The translations under genes were made by a program, and so were the position numbers. Under the pieces are notes generated by a model. That model had not been told where the DNA came from. It saw nothing but the letters and a program-made list of their open reading frames with translations, and searched no databases. Of a DNA stretch of 64,000 bases, positions 45,410 through 53,447 are shown in pieces (the first letter of the stretch is position 1; each line of letters opens with the position of its first letter). This DNA is from Microbacterium paraoxydans (GTDB lineage: Bacteria > Actinomycetota > Actinomycetes > Actinomycetales > Microbacteriaceae), in the NCBI RefSeq assembly GCF_900105335.1, contig NZ_LT629770.1, positions 2,170,001 to 2,234,000 of the forward strand, in the 5' to 3' direction.

Positions 45410-46279
45410 ATGCGCATCGCTGTCACCACCCCCAACGGCCACGTCGGGCACCACCTCACGCGGATGCTGATCCGCGCCGGCGTCCGTCCCCTGCTGCTCG
45501 CCCGGAACCCGGGTGCCATCGCCGCCGACCTGCGCCCGTACGTCGACGTCGCGCAGGCCGACTCGCAGGATCCCGAGGAGGTCGTCGCCGCGACGCGGAA
45601 CGTCGATGCTCTGTACTGGGTGGATCCGTCGGTGTTCTCCGACGACCCGCTCGCCGACTACGCGCGTGCGAGCGAGGCCCTGGTGCAGGCCGTCCGGGCG
45701 AACGGCGTCCGGCGCGTGGTGTTCCAGAGCAGCGTCGGGGCGGAGAAGCGGCACGGCGTCGGCGAGATCGACGGCCTGGCCGGCACGGAGGTCGCGCTCG
45801 ACGCCCTCGACATCGACGTGACGCATCTGCGCTGCGGCTACTTCTTCACCAACCTGTTGCTCGACGTCGAGTCGCTGCGGGCAGGGACGCTCGCCACCGT
45901 GCTGCCGCTGGACTTCCGGATGCCCTGGGTGGCGCCGCGCGACATCGCGGAGGTCGCCGCCCTCACGCTGCTGAACGGGGAGTGGAGGGGGCGGCGGGTG
46001 CAGGCCGTGCATGGACCCGCGGACCTGGGCTGGAGCGAGGTCGCCGCGATCCTGACGCGCGAGCTCGCGCGAGAGGTGACCGTGCAGCGCATCGACGACG
46101 AGGAGATGCGCCAGGGGCTCCGCGCCGCCGGGATGCCGGAGGCGATGGCCGAGGCCGTGCTCGGGATGTCGACCGGGCTCCGCGACGGCTTCGTGGCCGA
46201 GCAGGCGCGGTCCGTCTTCTCGACGACGCCGACGACTCTCGAAGCGTGGGTGCGCGAGGAGCTCCTCGGGGTGGTGTGA
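45410..46279 (+). CDS. NmrA-like NAD(P)-binding protein
   Basis: A 289-residue protein of the NmrA/NAD(P)H-quinone-reductase type. MRIAVTTPNGHVGHHLTRML holds the nucleotide-binding motif (TPNGHVGHHL, a variant of GxxGxxG), and RVVFQSSVGAEKRHG lies where the family senses or reduces its substrate. GAGAGGA precedes the ATG. It is divergent from the WYL regulator. Confidence 0.84.
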   Translation: MRIAVTTPNGHVGHHLTRMLIRAGVRPLLLARNPGAIAADLRPYVDVAQADSQDPEEVVAATRNVDALYWVDPSVFSDDPLADYARASEALVQAVRANGVRRVVFQSSVGAEKRHGVGEIDGLAGTEVALDALDIDVTHLRCGYFFTNLLLDVESLRAGTLATVLPLDFRMPWVAPRDIAEVAALTLLNGEWRGRRVQAVHGPADLGWSEVAAILTRELAREVTVQRIDDEEMRQGLRAAGMPEAMAEAVLGMSTGLRDGFVAEQARSVFSTTPTTLEAWVREELLGVV

Positions 46280-46322
46280 CCGGCATCCTGCCGGAACCGG
46301 TCCCGTCCGATATGGTGCGGCC

Positions 46323-46655
46323 ATGGAGACCACATCCGAGGTGATGCACGAGACCGATGACGACGCACGGTCAGGGACCGCGCCAGAGGCGGAGCAGGCC
46401 GAGCGCGCGGAGCGGCGCCGGCTGGCCGCGAACCGGTTCGGATGGATCGTCGCGTGGGGTGTGTCCGTCGTCGCCCTGATCGTCGGCATCAGTCTCACGG
46501 GAGTCGGGACGGTCAAGCACATCGTCGAGTACAGCGACAGCTACGACGTCTTCACGCGCGAGGTCTGGCCCGCGGGTCTCGTGCTCCTGGGCGTGGGTGC
46601 ACTCGGCATCATCGCCACCGCCCTCGCCACCATGGTCCTCACGCAGAGGCGCTGA
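46323..46655 (+). CDS. Hypothetical two-helix membrane protein
   Basis: A 110-residue protein with a charged N-terminus (acidic residues and an AEQAERAERRRLAANR helix), then hydrophobic segments IVAWGVSVVALIVGISLTG and VLLLGVGALGIIATALATMV separated by a loop. No family recognised. There is no clear ribosome site; TATGGT lies just upstream, so transcription might start very near the ATG. Confidence 0.65.
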   Translation: METTSEVMHETDDDARSGTAPEAEQAERAERRRLAANRFGWIVAWGVSVVALIVGISLTGVGTVKHIVEYSDSYDVFTREVWPAGLVLLGVGALGIIATALATMVLTQRR

Positions 46656-46668
46656 CCCCGGACGGAGA

Positions 46669-46700
46669 ACGCCCCCGCCGTTCGGGTCGGCCGGGGGCGT
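46669..46700. terminator. GC hairpin between convergent genes
   Basis: ACGCCCCCG (46669-46677) and CGGGGGCGT (46692-46700) pair perfectly, with further CCG/CGG pairing inside. It lies between the membrane protein and SDR gene ends and suits a two-way terminator. Confidence 0.6.
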
Positions 46701-46718
46701 CGGTTCCATGGAGTCGCG

Positions 46719-47720
46719 TTACTGCACGGACCAGCCTCCGTCGGAGGCGAGGATCGCGCCGTTGATGTTCACGGCGTCGTCCGAGAGCAGGAAGGTGATC
46801 GACGCGGCCAGGTGCTCGGCGGTCGCGACGGTCGGGATGGCCTGCTGGAACGGGGCGAGGCGGCCCGAGCCGTACTCGGACATGTGCGGGGGCATCGGGA
46901 TGCCAGTGGCGACGCCGCCCGGGGCGACGGAGTTCACGCGGATGCCCTTCGGCCCGTACATGAACGCGGCCGACTTGGTGACCCCGATGATGCCGTGCTT
47001 GCTGGCCGTGTAGGCGTTGCCCGAGGCGTTGCCGCGCAGGCCCGCCTCGCTCGACACGTTGAGGATCGCGCCGCGACCGGCCTTCTCCATGACGGGGATG
47101 ACCGCGCGCATGAGCTTGAACGGCGCGGTGAGGTTGATCGCGATGACGCGGTCCCACACGGCATCCGGGGTCTCGCCAGCAGGGGAGAAGTCGTCGTTGA
47201 TACCGGCGACGTTCGCGAGCCCGTCGATGCGGTCGCCCGCGGCGGCGAGCACGGCGTCGATCGCGTCCTGCTTCGTGAGGTCGCCCGCGACCGTCACGAT
47301 GTCGGCATCCGGGAGCTCGGCCTTGAGGGCGTCGAGCTTCTCGGCCGCGATGTCGCTGGCGATCACGCGTCCGCCTTCGCGGGCGATGCGCGAGGCGGTG
47401 GCCTTGCCGATGCCGGAGGCGGCACCCGTGACGATGACGGTCTTGCCGGCGAAGCGGCCCGCCGTGACCTTCTCGGTCCAGCCCTCGGAGGCGTTGTCCT
47501 CGGGGATCTCGCCGTTGTTCGCGGCGCGGACGAGGTCGTCGACGACCGACTGCGGGAGCTGGCCCTGACTCATGGCGACGAGCTGCTGCAGGGGGAGTCC
47601 GAGCACGGGGGTGAGGAGTTCGGGGTCGGCACCCGTCTGCTCGAAGAGGCCCCGGATGAGCGGGCCGCCGGTGGGGTCGTTCATCCAGTCGCCGATGGTG
47701 GAGTGTGCGGTGAGGGCCAT
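46719..47720 (-). CDS. SDR-family oxidoreductase with N-terminal helical extension
   Basis: A 333-residue protein. The SDR part begins at about residue 91 (GKTVIVTGAASGIGKATA) and carries LANVAGINDD in place of NNAG, catalytic Ser in LNVSSEAGL, Tyr/Lys in YTASKHGIIG and the NINGAILASDGGW tail. The first ~85 residues form a separate helical module (TIGDWMNDPTGGPLIRGLF, then LPLQQLVAM). That module reminds me of the small C-terminal domain on some actinobacterial beta-glucosidases, from memory only. An AAGGAG box precedes the ATG. It diverges from the TetR gene, its probable regulator. Confidence 0.83.
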   Translation of the reverse strand: MALTAHSTIGDWMNDPTGGPLIRGLFEQTGADPELLTPVLGLPLQQLVAMSQGQLPQSVVDDLVRAANNGEIPEDNASEGWTEKVTAGRFAGKTVIVTGAASGIGKATASRIAREGGRVIASDIAAEKLDALKAELPDADIVTVAGDLTKQDAIDAVLAAAGDRIDGLANVAGINDDFSPAGETPDAVWDRVIAINLTAPFKLMRAVIPVMEKAGRGAILNVSSEAGLRGNASGNAYTASKHGIIGVTKSAAFMYGPKGIRVNSVAPGGVATGIPMPPHMSEYGSGRLAPFQQAIPTVATAEHLAASITFLLSDDAVNINGAILASDGGWSVQ

Positions 47721-47769
47721 GCTCTTTCTCCTTGCTCGGGTTTCGCAACGGTGCGTCTACTTATGTCCC

Positions 47770-47789
47770 AGTGTACGCCTCTGTACGCT
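47770..47789. promoter_or_regulatory. Imperfect palindrome in the SDR-TetR divergent region
   Basis: AGTGTACGCCTCTGTACGCT: the outer AGxGTAC and GTACxCT are inverted. It lies just upstream of the TetR GTG and about 50 bases from the SDR start. A TetR site is a guess. Confidence 0.45.
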
Positions 47790-47795
47790 CGAAAG

Positions 47796-48374
47796 GTGCC
47801 CCGTCCTCGCAGTGAAAAGGCCCGCCAGTCCGTGCTGGAGGCGATGCGTCGTGCGCTCGCCGCAGACGGGTACGAGGCCGTGACGATCGAGGGTCTCGCG
47901 GCTGAGGCGGAGGTGTCGAAGCAGACGATCTACCGGTGGTGGCCGTCGAAGGCCGCGATCCTCGGCGAGGCGCTGCTCGAAGGGGCGGTCCCTGGTTCGG
48001 ATGTTGTCGTACCGATGACGGATGACCTCGGCGCGGACCTGCGTGCGTGGTTCACGGCGGTGTCCGCGGGACTGGCCCGGCCTGAGGGCGTCTCGCTGGC
48101 GCGGGCGCTCATCGAGGTGACGGCGGCCGACCCGGAGCTGGGTCTCGTCTTGAACGCGCGGCTGGCGGCGCCGATCCGGGAGTGGGTCGCGGAGCGGGTG
48201 TCACGCGGACGCGCGGACGGAGACGTGCGAGCGGACGTGGATGCCGCCGCGGTCGCCGACGAGTTCATCGCGATCGCCTCGTACTCCGCGCTGATCGGGC
48301 AGCCGTTGAGTGCGGAGCGGGTGGAGGAGACCGTGGTGCGGTTGCTGCGGGGGATCGCGGCGACTGGTCGCTGA
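47796..48374 (+). CDS. TetR-family transcriptional regulator
   Basis: A 192-residue regulator with KARQSVLEAMRRALAADGYEAV, then IEGLAAEAEVSKQTIYRWWPSKAAIL (about 7-50). The KQTIYRWWPS helix matches that of the TetR at 36522, so both belong to the same subgroup and could bind similar sites. The ligand domain is helical. I chose the GTG at 47796; an ATG at 47763 would add 11 residues but overlaps the palindrome. Probably controls the divergent SDR. Confidence 0.88.
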   Translation: MPRPRSEKARQSVLEAMRRALAADGYEAVTIEGLAAEAEVSKQTIYRWWPSKAAILGEALLEGAVPGSDVVVPMTDDLGADLRAWFTAVSAGLARPEGVSLARALIEVTAADPELGLVLNARLAAPIREWVAERVSRGRADGDVRADVDAAAVADEFIAIASYSALIGQPLSAERVEETVVRLLRGIAATGR

Positions 48375-48554
48375 GGCACCGCTCATCGGCCTGCTCGACA
48401 AGGTGTGAGACGCTCGCGGCCACGTGACGGGTGGCTCCGGCGGACGCAGAATATTAGTAGCGTCCTCATATGTATGCTTTCATTGCTCATGTGGCCCAGC
48501 TTGGCGGGTGAGGTCAACTATCGGCGGGCCGCGACGAGTGAATGGACCCACGAG

Positions 48555-49487
48555 ATGTTGCAAAGAACGCGCGAACTCATCGTCGCGATAGCCGCCACCC
48601 TTGCCCTCACGGCAACGATGGCTTCACCAGCTCATGCCTCCGACAGGGCCGTTGATGGCGTGGAGTCTGTTTCGGCCACCATTGAGGCGGCGACCCCGAC
48701 AACGACTCTGTCCGAGCCGGGGGTGATCGAGGGCGGCCGGTTGAGCACGACGGTAGGGGACATGTCAGCGGCAGTACCGCTTTCGGCTGACGAGAACGTC
48801 GTTGTGAATGTGCTGATCGATGGAGGCACCCAGACGGAGAGTCGGGCCATCGAGCTACCCGACGAAATTCCCATCAGCGATGGCTTGGTGGCCGAGGATG
48901 GCACCGTTGTCTTCACTGCCGACGACCGTTCGGGTGATGCAGTTGCTGTGCAGACGCTCGCCGACGGATCGACGCGCATCCAGACCGTGCTGGGCGGTGC
49001 CGAGAGCCCACACGAATTCGGATACCGCATGGATGGCTATCAGCCGTACCAGAGTGACACGGGTGAAGTGATCTTCTTGGGCGAGTCCGGAGATTATGTG
49101 CCCGTTGCGGCTCCGTGGGCGACTGACGCGAATGGTGCCGCGGTGGAGACGCGGTATGACGTGCGAGGGGATGAACTGTTCCAGGTTGTGGCCCCGAGCG
49201 CGGCCACCGCGTACCCAGTGGTGGCTGATCCGAGCTGGATCTGGAACGGCCCCATCTGGGGCATGGAGCTCACGCGTGCTGAAACCTCGCGGGTCCGGGA
49301 CTACTCGGCTGCGCTCGGGATGTGTGGAATCTTCACAAAAGCACTGCCGAAGGTGTTCCAGGCATGCGCTGTCTTTGGCTCATACATTGTGGCTCAGGCA
49401 CATATCGCTCAAGGGGACAACCCCAAGACGTGCTTGTTCTTCACTGCCGCGCCGGTGCCAGGGGTCATCATGAGAGTGAAGTGCTGA
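48555..49487 (+). CDS. Secreted protein with four-cysteine C-terminal domain, paralogue A
   Basis: A 310-residue exported protein. Residues 1-28 are a signal peptide ending PAHA before Ser. The middle is beta-rich and low in cysteine. A motif near residue 215-245 (TRYDVRGDELFQVV then YPVVADPSW) recurs in the protein at 53448 as TRYEASGSTLVQVV and YPIVADPTF. The C-terminus (LTRAETSRVRDY, then Cys residues including DNPKTCLFF and a final RVKC) has four cysteines and a hydrophobic stretch, as in paralogue B. Function unknown. The base composition is visibly lower in GC than the chromosome around it. The start is the first ATG in front of the signal. Confidence 0.7.
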   Translation: MLQRTRELIVAIAATLALTATMASPAHASDRAVDGVESVSATIEAATPTTTLSEPGVIEGGRLSTTVGDMSAAVPLSADENVVVNVLIDGGTQTESRAIELPDEIPISDGLVAEDGTVVFTADDRSGDAVAVQTLADGSTRIQTVLGGAESPHEFGYRMDGYQPYQSDTGEVIFLGESGDYVPVAAPWATDANGAAVETRYDVRGDELFQVVAPSAATAYPVVADPSWIWNGPIWGMELTRAETSRVRDYSAALGMCGIFTKALPKVFQACAVFGSYIVAQAHIAQGDNPKTCLFFTAAPVPGVIMRVKC

Positions 49488-49497
49488 CGAAGGAGCG

Positions 49498-49887
49498 ATG
49501 ACAATGGTCTTGGAAATCGGCGGCGAGCTCGCTGTCTACCTCGTCGTCGGAGCCCTGGGGAGCAGTATCGGTATCAGCTCCGGGATGACCCTCCCTCGAG
49601 GTCTGGGAGTGGTCGTAGCGATCGTCAACGTGATTATCGTGGGCGGCGTTGTCGCTGTGGGATTCCTATTCGGGTCAGAGGTGCCGTGGATTGGACCGCT
49701 CTTTGTGTTCGCGGCTCTGGTGATGAGGGTGGTGACGGGGGCGATGGAACTGGCTCGTTTACCCGCGCTGAGTGAGGAGCCCTTCGTTCACCGAGCCGTG
49801 TTGGTGTTCTCTCCTCGACGAGTTCGCATCCCTGAGAACGCGAACGCGCGTGATCCCGAGGAAGCTCTAACCCCAGAGTCTGCTTGA
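49498..49887 (+). CDS. Hypothetical three-helix membrane protein
   Basis: A 129-residue protein with three hydrophobic segments (LAVYLVVGALGSSIGISSG, VVVAIVNVIIVGGVVAVGFLF and IGPLFVFAALVMRVVTGAM) and a hydrophilic tail. It follows secreted paralogue A by 10 bases behind GAAGGAG, so it is co-transcribed and may serve its export, immunity or anchoring. No family recognised. Confidence 0.7.
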   Translation: MTMVLEIGGELAVYLVVGALGSSIGISSGMTLPRGLGVVVAIVNVIIVGGVVAVGFLFGSEVPWIGPLFVFAALVMRVVTGAMELARLPALSEEPFVHRAVLVFSPRRVRIPENANARDPEEALTPESA

Positions 49888-49923
49888 ACAAAGGTGGAGT
49901 CGTGACTGTGAACGACGGACACC

Positions 49924-50186
49924 ATGGTCTACATCGCCATCGGGGTAGCACTCCTCCTCTGGGAGGCCTTGGTCGAGCGAGTGGGTCGGAAGTTGGGTAC
50001 TTCCTCGCCATCCTCCCTGTCCTGGTGTGGGGCGGAGTTCTCGCGTGGTTCACCTGGTCGGGTGGCACCGATCGCTCCACTGGAGACGCTCTTCCTGCTT
50101 ACCTCTTGGTAGGGCTGTTCGCGTTTCTGGTTGGAGTGAACCTCACCACTCGACGCGAGCCTTCAGATCGTGCTCGGCAGAGGTGA
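49924..50186 (+). pseudogene. Small membrane protein interrupted by a frameshift
   Basis: Two frames each hold half of one plausible protein. The frame from the ATG at 49924 gives MVYIAIGVALLLWEALVERV (a hydrophobic segment), then degenerates. The other frame gives GYFLAILPVLVWGGVLAWFTW, AYLLVGLFAFLVGV and a basic tail ending at 50186. Adding one G near 49992 (AAGTTG to AAGGTTG) joins them into an 87-residue protein with three hydrophobic segments. A single-frame reading from 49884 (100 residues) is possible, but its first 35 residues look like shadow. It completes the paralogue A cluster. Confidence 0.5.
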
Positions 50187-50275
50187 CCTGGTGGAAACTC
50201 ACCCAGGCTCCGGGACCGGTGCGCAGGCTCGGGACTGTGAGGATCGAAGGCCTCAAGGAGCCGGAGGGGCGCAGG

Positions 50276-51580
50276 TCACGTCGACGCCGAAGCGATGTCG
50301 TCCGCGTGCTGGGAGTAAGACCGTCGCTCGCGTTCCGTCGGAGCAGCACGCGCGGCATCGCGAAACGCTGACCTCGCTTCTTCGACGCGCCTGAGGCGCT
50401 GCAGGAGATCGCCCCGAACCGCTGAGTAGAGGTGGTGCCCTCCCAGCGAGCTCTCGAGCGCCTCCATCAATGCGAGGGCTTCGGCCGGTCGTCCCGCGTT
50501 CGCGACGGCGACCGCACGATTCAGGCGGACGAACGGCGATGCATCCACCTGCTCCAGCACCCCGTAGATGTCGGCGATGCGGGCGTGGTCGATCTCCATG
50601 CCCGGGTCGGGGCGGACGTACTCGGCCGCGACGGTGGCGCGGATGAGGTGCCGTCCGCCGTGGATGCCCGCCCGTGCCGCCTCCTCGACGGCGTCGTCGA
50701 GAAGCCGCAGCCCCTCCTCGATCTCGGAGACATCCCACAGTTCGCGATCCTGTTCGTCGAACGGCACGGACAGGCCGTCGGGCGTCGTGCGTGCTGCACG
50801 GCGGGAGTGCTGAAGAAGAAGGAGGGCGAGAAGCCCCGTGAACTCGAGTCGAGCCGGGGAGTCCGCGGGGAGCAGCTGCCGGCACAGCCGAGCAAGGCGG
50901 ATGGCCTCGGCGCCGGGGTCGGGCTGGAGCGTCGGATCGGAGTAGCCGATGGTGAACAGGGCGGACAGGACCTCGCAGACGCTCGCGCTTCGACTGTCGA
51001 GCTGCGCGGCATCCGGAACGCGGTACGGGATGTTCGCGTGCGCGATCTTGGCTCGAGCCCGCACGAGTCTCTTCTCCATCGTTGCGGGTGCGACCGCGAA
51101 GATCCCGGCGAGCTGTTCGATCGACACGTTCAGGACAGTGCGGAGTGTCAGCGCCGCGCGGGCTTCCAAGGTCAACGCGGGGTGGCAGGCGGTGAAGATC
51201 AGCTTCAGCCGCTCGTCCCCGTGCGGGAACGCGTCCTCGTGGTCGTCGGTTTCCGGGGTGTTGTCGACGCCACCGGGCGGTGGCTCGTGCTCCAGTCGAG
51301 CCACCGCCCGGCGCTCGGCGTCCGCGTGCCGGACGAGGTCGATCGCGCGTCGGCGCGCGACGGTCGTGACCCAGGCGGCGGGGTTCGCCGGAACCCCGTC
51401 GCCTGGCCACCGCTCGACCGCTCGAGCCAGAGCGTCCTGCACGGCGTCTTCGGCGAGGGTCCAGTCGTGGACCGTGCCGATCACGCTCGCGACCACGCGG
51501 CCGTACTCGATCGATGCCACGTGCCGAACGGCGGCCATGGCATCCGGAAGCGTGCCCGGCGGCCCTTCCGGCATGGTCAC
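50276..51580 (-). CDS. ECF42-type RNA polymerase sigma factor
   Basis: A 434-residue sigma factor. Region 2 is near TLAEDAVQDALARAVERWP, with AAWVTTVARRRAIDLVRH following; region 4 is near LTLRTVLNVSIEQLAGIFAVAPATMEKRLVRARAKI. The last ~230 residues are helical and TPR-like, ending NAGRPAEALALMEAL. This long C-terminal extension, and the DGPF-motif protein directly upstream, define the ECF42 group. Such sigma factors are thought to sense through their C-terminus. It starts with GTG four bases after that gene's stop. The 89-base gap before it (50187-50275) shows nothing. Confidence 0.88.
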   Translation of the reverse strand: MTMPEGPPGTLPDAMAAVRHVASIEYGRVVASVIGTVHDWTLAEDAVQDALARAVERWPGDGVPANPAAWVTTVARRRAIDLVRHADAERRAVARLEHEPPPGGVDNTPETDDHEDAFPHGDERLKLIFTACHPALTLEARAALTLRTVLNVSIEQLAGIFAVAPATMEKRLVRARAKIAHANIPYRVPDAAQLDSRSASVCEVLSALFTIGYSDPTLQPDPGAEAIRLARLCRQLLPADSPARLEFTGLLALLLLQHSRRAARTTPDGLSVPFDEQDRELWDVSEIEEGLRLLDDAVEEAARAGIHGGRHLIRATVAAEYVRPDPGMEIDHARIADIYGVLEQVDASPFVRLNRAVAVANAGRPAEALALMEALESSLGGHHLYSAVRGDLLQRLRRVEEARSAFRDAARAAPTERERRSYSQHADDIASAST

Positions 51581-51584
51581 ATCG

Positions 51585-51917
51585 TCACCCGAGCGGCCAC
51601 ACGGGCCGCACCTCCACCAGGCCGAACCGGGCCATCGGGTGTGCGGCGGCGATCTCGATCGCGGCGTCGAGGTCGTCGGCGTCGATCACGTCGAACCCGG
51701 CGATCCATTCGCGGCTCTCGGTGAACGGTCCGTCGGCCACGATCCGCTCGCCGGCTCGGACGCGCACGGTCGTGGCGTCTTCGACGGGCCGCAGACGGTC
51801 GCCCAAGACGTAGGAGCCGCTGTCCTGCAGCGACGCCACCCACTCTCCGGCGTTGTCCTCGGCCTCGACGTAGGGCTCAGCGGTCGGGTCGGTGCAGATG
51901 AAAAGTACGTAGCGCAT
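51585..51917 (-). CDS. YCII/DGPF-domain protein, ECF42 partner
   Basis: A 110-residue protein with the DGPF motif (IVADGPFTESREWIAGFDVI) and the overall YCII-like fold (strands MRYVLFICT and GLVEVRPVW). In ECF42 systems these proteins are encoded next to the sigma factor and are the main genes it controls. It lies immediately upstream of the sigma gene on the same strand. The gap 51918-52073 before it contains no recognised feature. Confidence 0.88.
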   Translation of the reverse strand: MRYVLFICTDPTAEPYVEAEDNAGEWVASLQDSGSYVLGDRLRPVEDATTVRVRAGERIVADGPFTESREWIAGFDVIDADDLDAAIEIAAAHPMARFGLVEVRPVWPLG

Positions 51918-52073
51918 GTGTTCTCCTCAAGGTCTTTCTACATCTACTTACCCAGACGACGGACGACCACCAGCGCACAGGACACCGGTCCGGAAAATGG
52001 CGGATCGCGCCCAAGGCAATGAAATCCGGCTCCGGGGCGGGGCTGAACACCCTGGTTCCCTCCTCGTGATGCG

Positions 52074-52925
52074 TCAACGACTCCGAATGCGCTGCAGGTC
52101 CGCATCGGTGACATCCTGAAAGCCGATCGACACGGGCGCGAGGCGAGTGGTGCGTGCCTTGCCGCTGTCGTCCGTGTAGTCGATGGACGGGCTCATGATG
52201 CGGAAGTCGAAGTCTCCTTCGCACGCGAGTTCCGCTGTGACGCTGTGCGACCGGGTGTCCAATGAGACCTCGTCTGGGCGGACATCTGGTGAGCCCGGGT
52301 CGAAGCGCTGGACCGACGCCACCGCCTCAGGAACGGGGAAGTCGGCCATCGTGCACCGCGGCATCCCGACCACGTCCGCACTGGCGTCTTTGGAGGCGAA
52401 TTCGTCGGCCGGCGCGCCCCTCAGCGACCAGCTGCCGACGGGCACCTGAGTGACCGTCGACGAGCCTGCGAAGACGAGGCCGACCGTACGGAACGACAGC
52501 CCGGCGGCGGCAACGTCGACAGTGAAGGTGACGTTCCCGAGTATGACCCCGTTGGTGCCGTCTCCACGGATGACGGTGAAGTCGCCCGGCGGGATCGACA
52601 ACTCGTCCGAAAGCACGATGCCGGTGAGGTCGGTCCAGATCGCGTCGTCGGGCGCGGCCACGAAGATCAGGTTGATCGGATAGGTCGCGTTGGTCGGCTG
52701 GACGATAGTCGCGGATGTCCGTGCGAAGGAGGCGGTCGACGGTGTCGTTTCCTCGGGAGAGCAGGATGTCAGGATCGCGACGAGGCTCAGTGTGAAGATG
52801 CTCCACAGGGTGAGGGTGGCGACGAGGTTCTGACGGCGTTGCGAGACCACCGAGAACCTCAAGCGGTCGACTCCGAGCGGCTCATCAACGAAGATCCGGG
52901 CGCCCACGTCGCTCCTGCTCGACAT
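52074..52925 (-). CDS. Membrane-anchored or lipoprotein-like protein of unknown function
   Basis: A 283-residue protein. After about 30 hydrophilic residues comes a hydrophobic stretch (LWSIFTLSLVAILTSCSPEE) ending in a lipobox-like LTSC. The rest is beta-rich with a TDADLQRIRSR end. No family recognised. The start is uncertain: the ATG at 52925 overlaps the neighbouring 55-residue gene by 41 bases, and a later GTG could be used. It belongs to the run of genes on the minus strand behind secreted paralogue B. Confidence 0.6.
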   Translation of the reverse strand: MSSRSDVGARIFVDEPLGVDRLRFSVVSQRRQNLVATLTLWSIFTLSLVAILTSCSPEETTPSTASFARTSATIVQPTNATYPINLIFVAAPDDAIWTDLTGIVLSDELSIPPGDFTVIRGDGTNGVILGNVTFTVDVAAAGLSFRTVGLVFAGSSTVTQVPVGSWSLRGAPADEFASKDASADVVGMPRCTMADFPVPEAVASVQRFDPGSPDVRPDEVSLDTRSHSVTAELACEGDFDFRIMSPSIDYTDDSGKARTTRLAPVSIGFQDVTDADLQRIRSR

Positions 52926-53052
52926 CGTGACGAAAGTTGTGCCGAAGTTGGCGGTAGGCCGCTCTTCCCATGAAGTACATGGCGTACCCCACGCCGCCGA
53001 CGACGACGAACCAGAGAAGGATGACGGTGACCGCGAAGACGTTTCCGAACAT
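52885..53052 (-). CDS. Small membrane protein
   Basis: A 55-residue protein with one hydrophobic helix (FAVTVILLWFVVVGGVGYAMYF, about 6-27) and a charged, basic-acidic tail (RAAYRQLRHNFRHDVEQER). AAGGAA lies six bases before the ATG. Unknown function, in the paralogue B cluster. Confidence 0.6.
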   Translation of the reverse strand: MFGNVFAVTVILLWFVVVGGVGYAMYFMGRAAYRQLRHNFRHDVEQERRGRPDLR

Positions 53053-53206
53053 TGGGGTTCCTTCGTGCCGCAGCGCTGGCGGCGCTCGATAGGTGGAGAC
53101 GGATGTGCCACTTACGCGGATCCCGGTAGATCCCCTTGTGGCTGCCCAGGCCAAGTTGGCGGTGCGGCGGCAGCGTCGCGCTCTCGTACAGCAGCCCGGC
53201 CGTGGC

Positions 53207-53437
53207 TCACGGCGCGGGGCCGGGCGGCGTGCCATCCTGGCGCGCGTCGTGATATCGCTTCATCATCGCGCCGAACCACACCGCGGCGCCCGTCGCCGCA
53301 GTCGCTTCGAGCGCCGGAGCGAGCTGCGGCACGGAGTTGGCTCCCACGAGCACCGCAAGGAACCAGCCCCATACGCACAGGGTCGCGATGAGATGGCTTC
53401 GAGGGCGTGTGATCGTTGAGAACCACGTGGGCTTCAT
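53207..53437 (-). CDS. Small membrane protein next to secreted paralogue B
   Basis: A 76-residue protein with two hydrophobic segments (LIATLCVWGWFLAVLVGA and LEATAATGAAVWFGAMM) and a short hydrophilic tail. GAGGAA precedes the ATG; the gene starts 10 bases after the stop of paralogue B, so it is co-transcribed. It takes the place that the 129-residue membrane protein holds next to paralogue A. The gap 53053-53206 shows nothing recognisable. Confidence 0.62.
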   Translation of the reverse strand: MKPTWFSTITRPRSHLIATLCVWGWFLAVLVGANSVPQLAPALEATAATGAAVWFGAMMKRYHDARQDGTPPGPAP

Positions 53438-53447
53438 CGTCTGTTCC

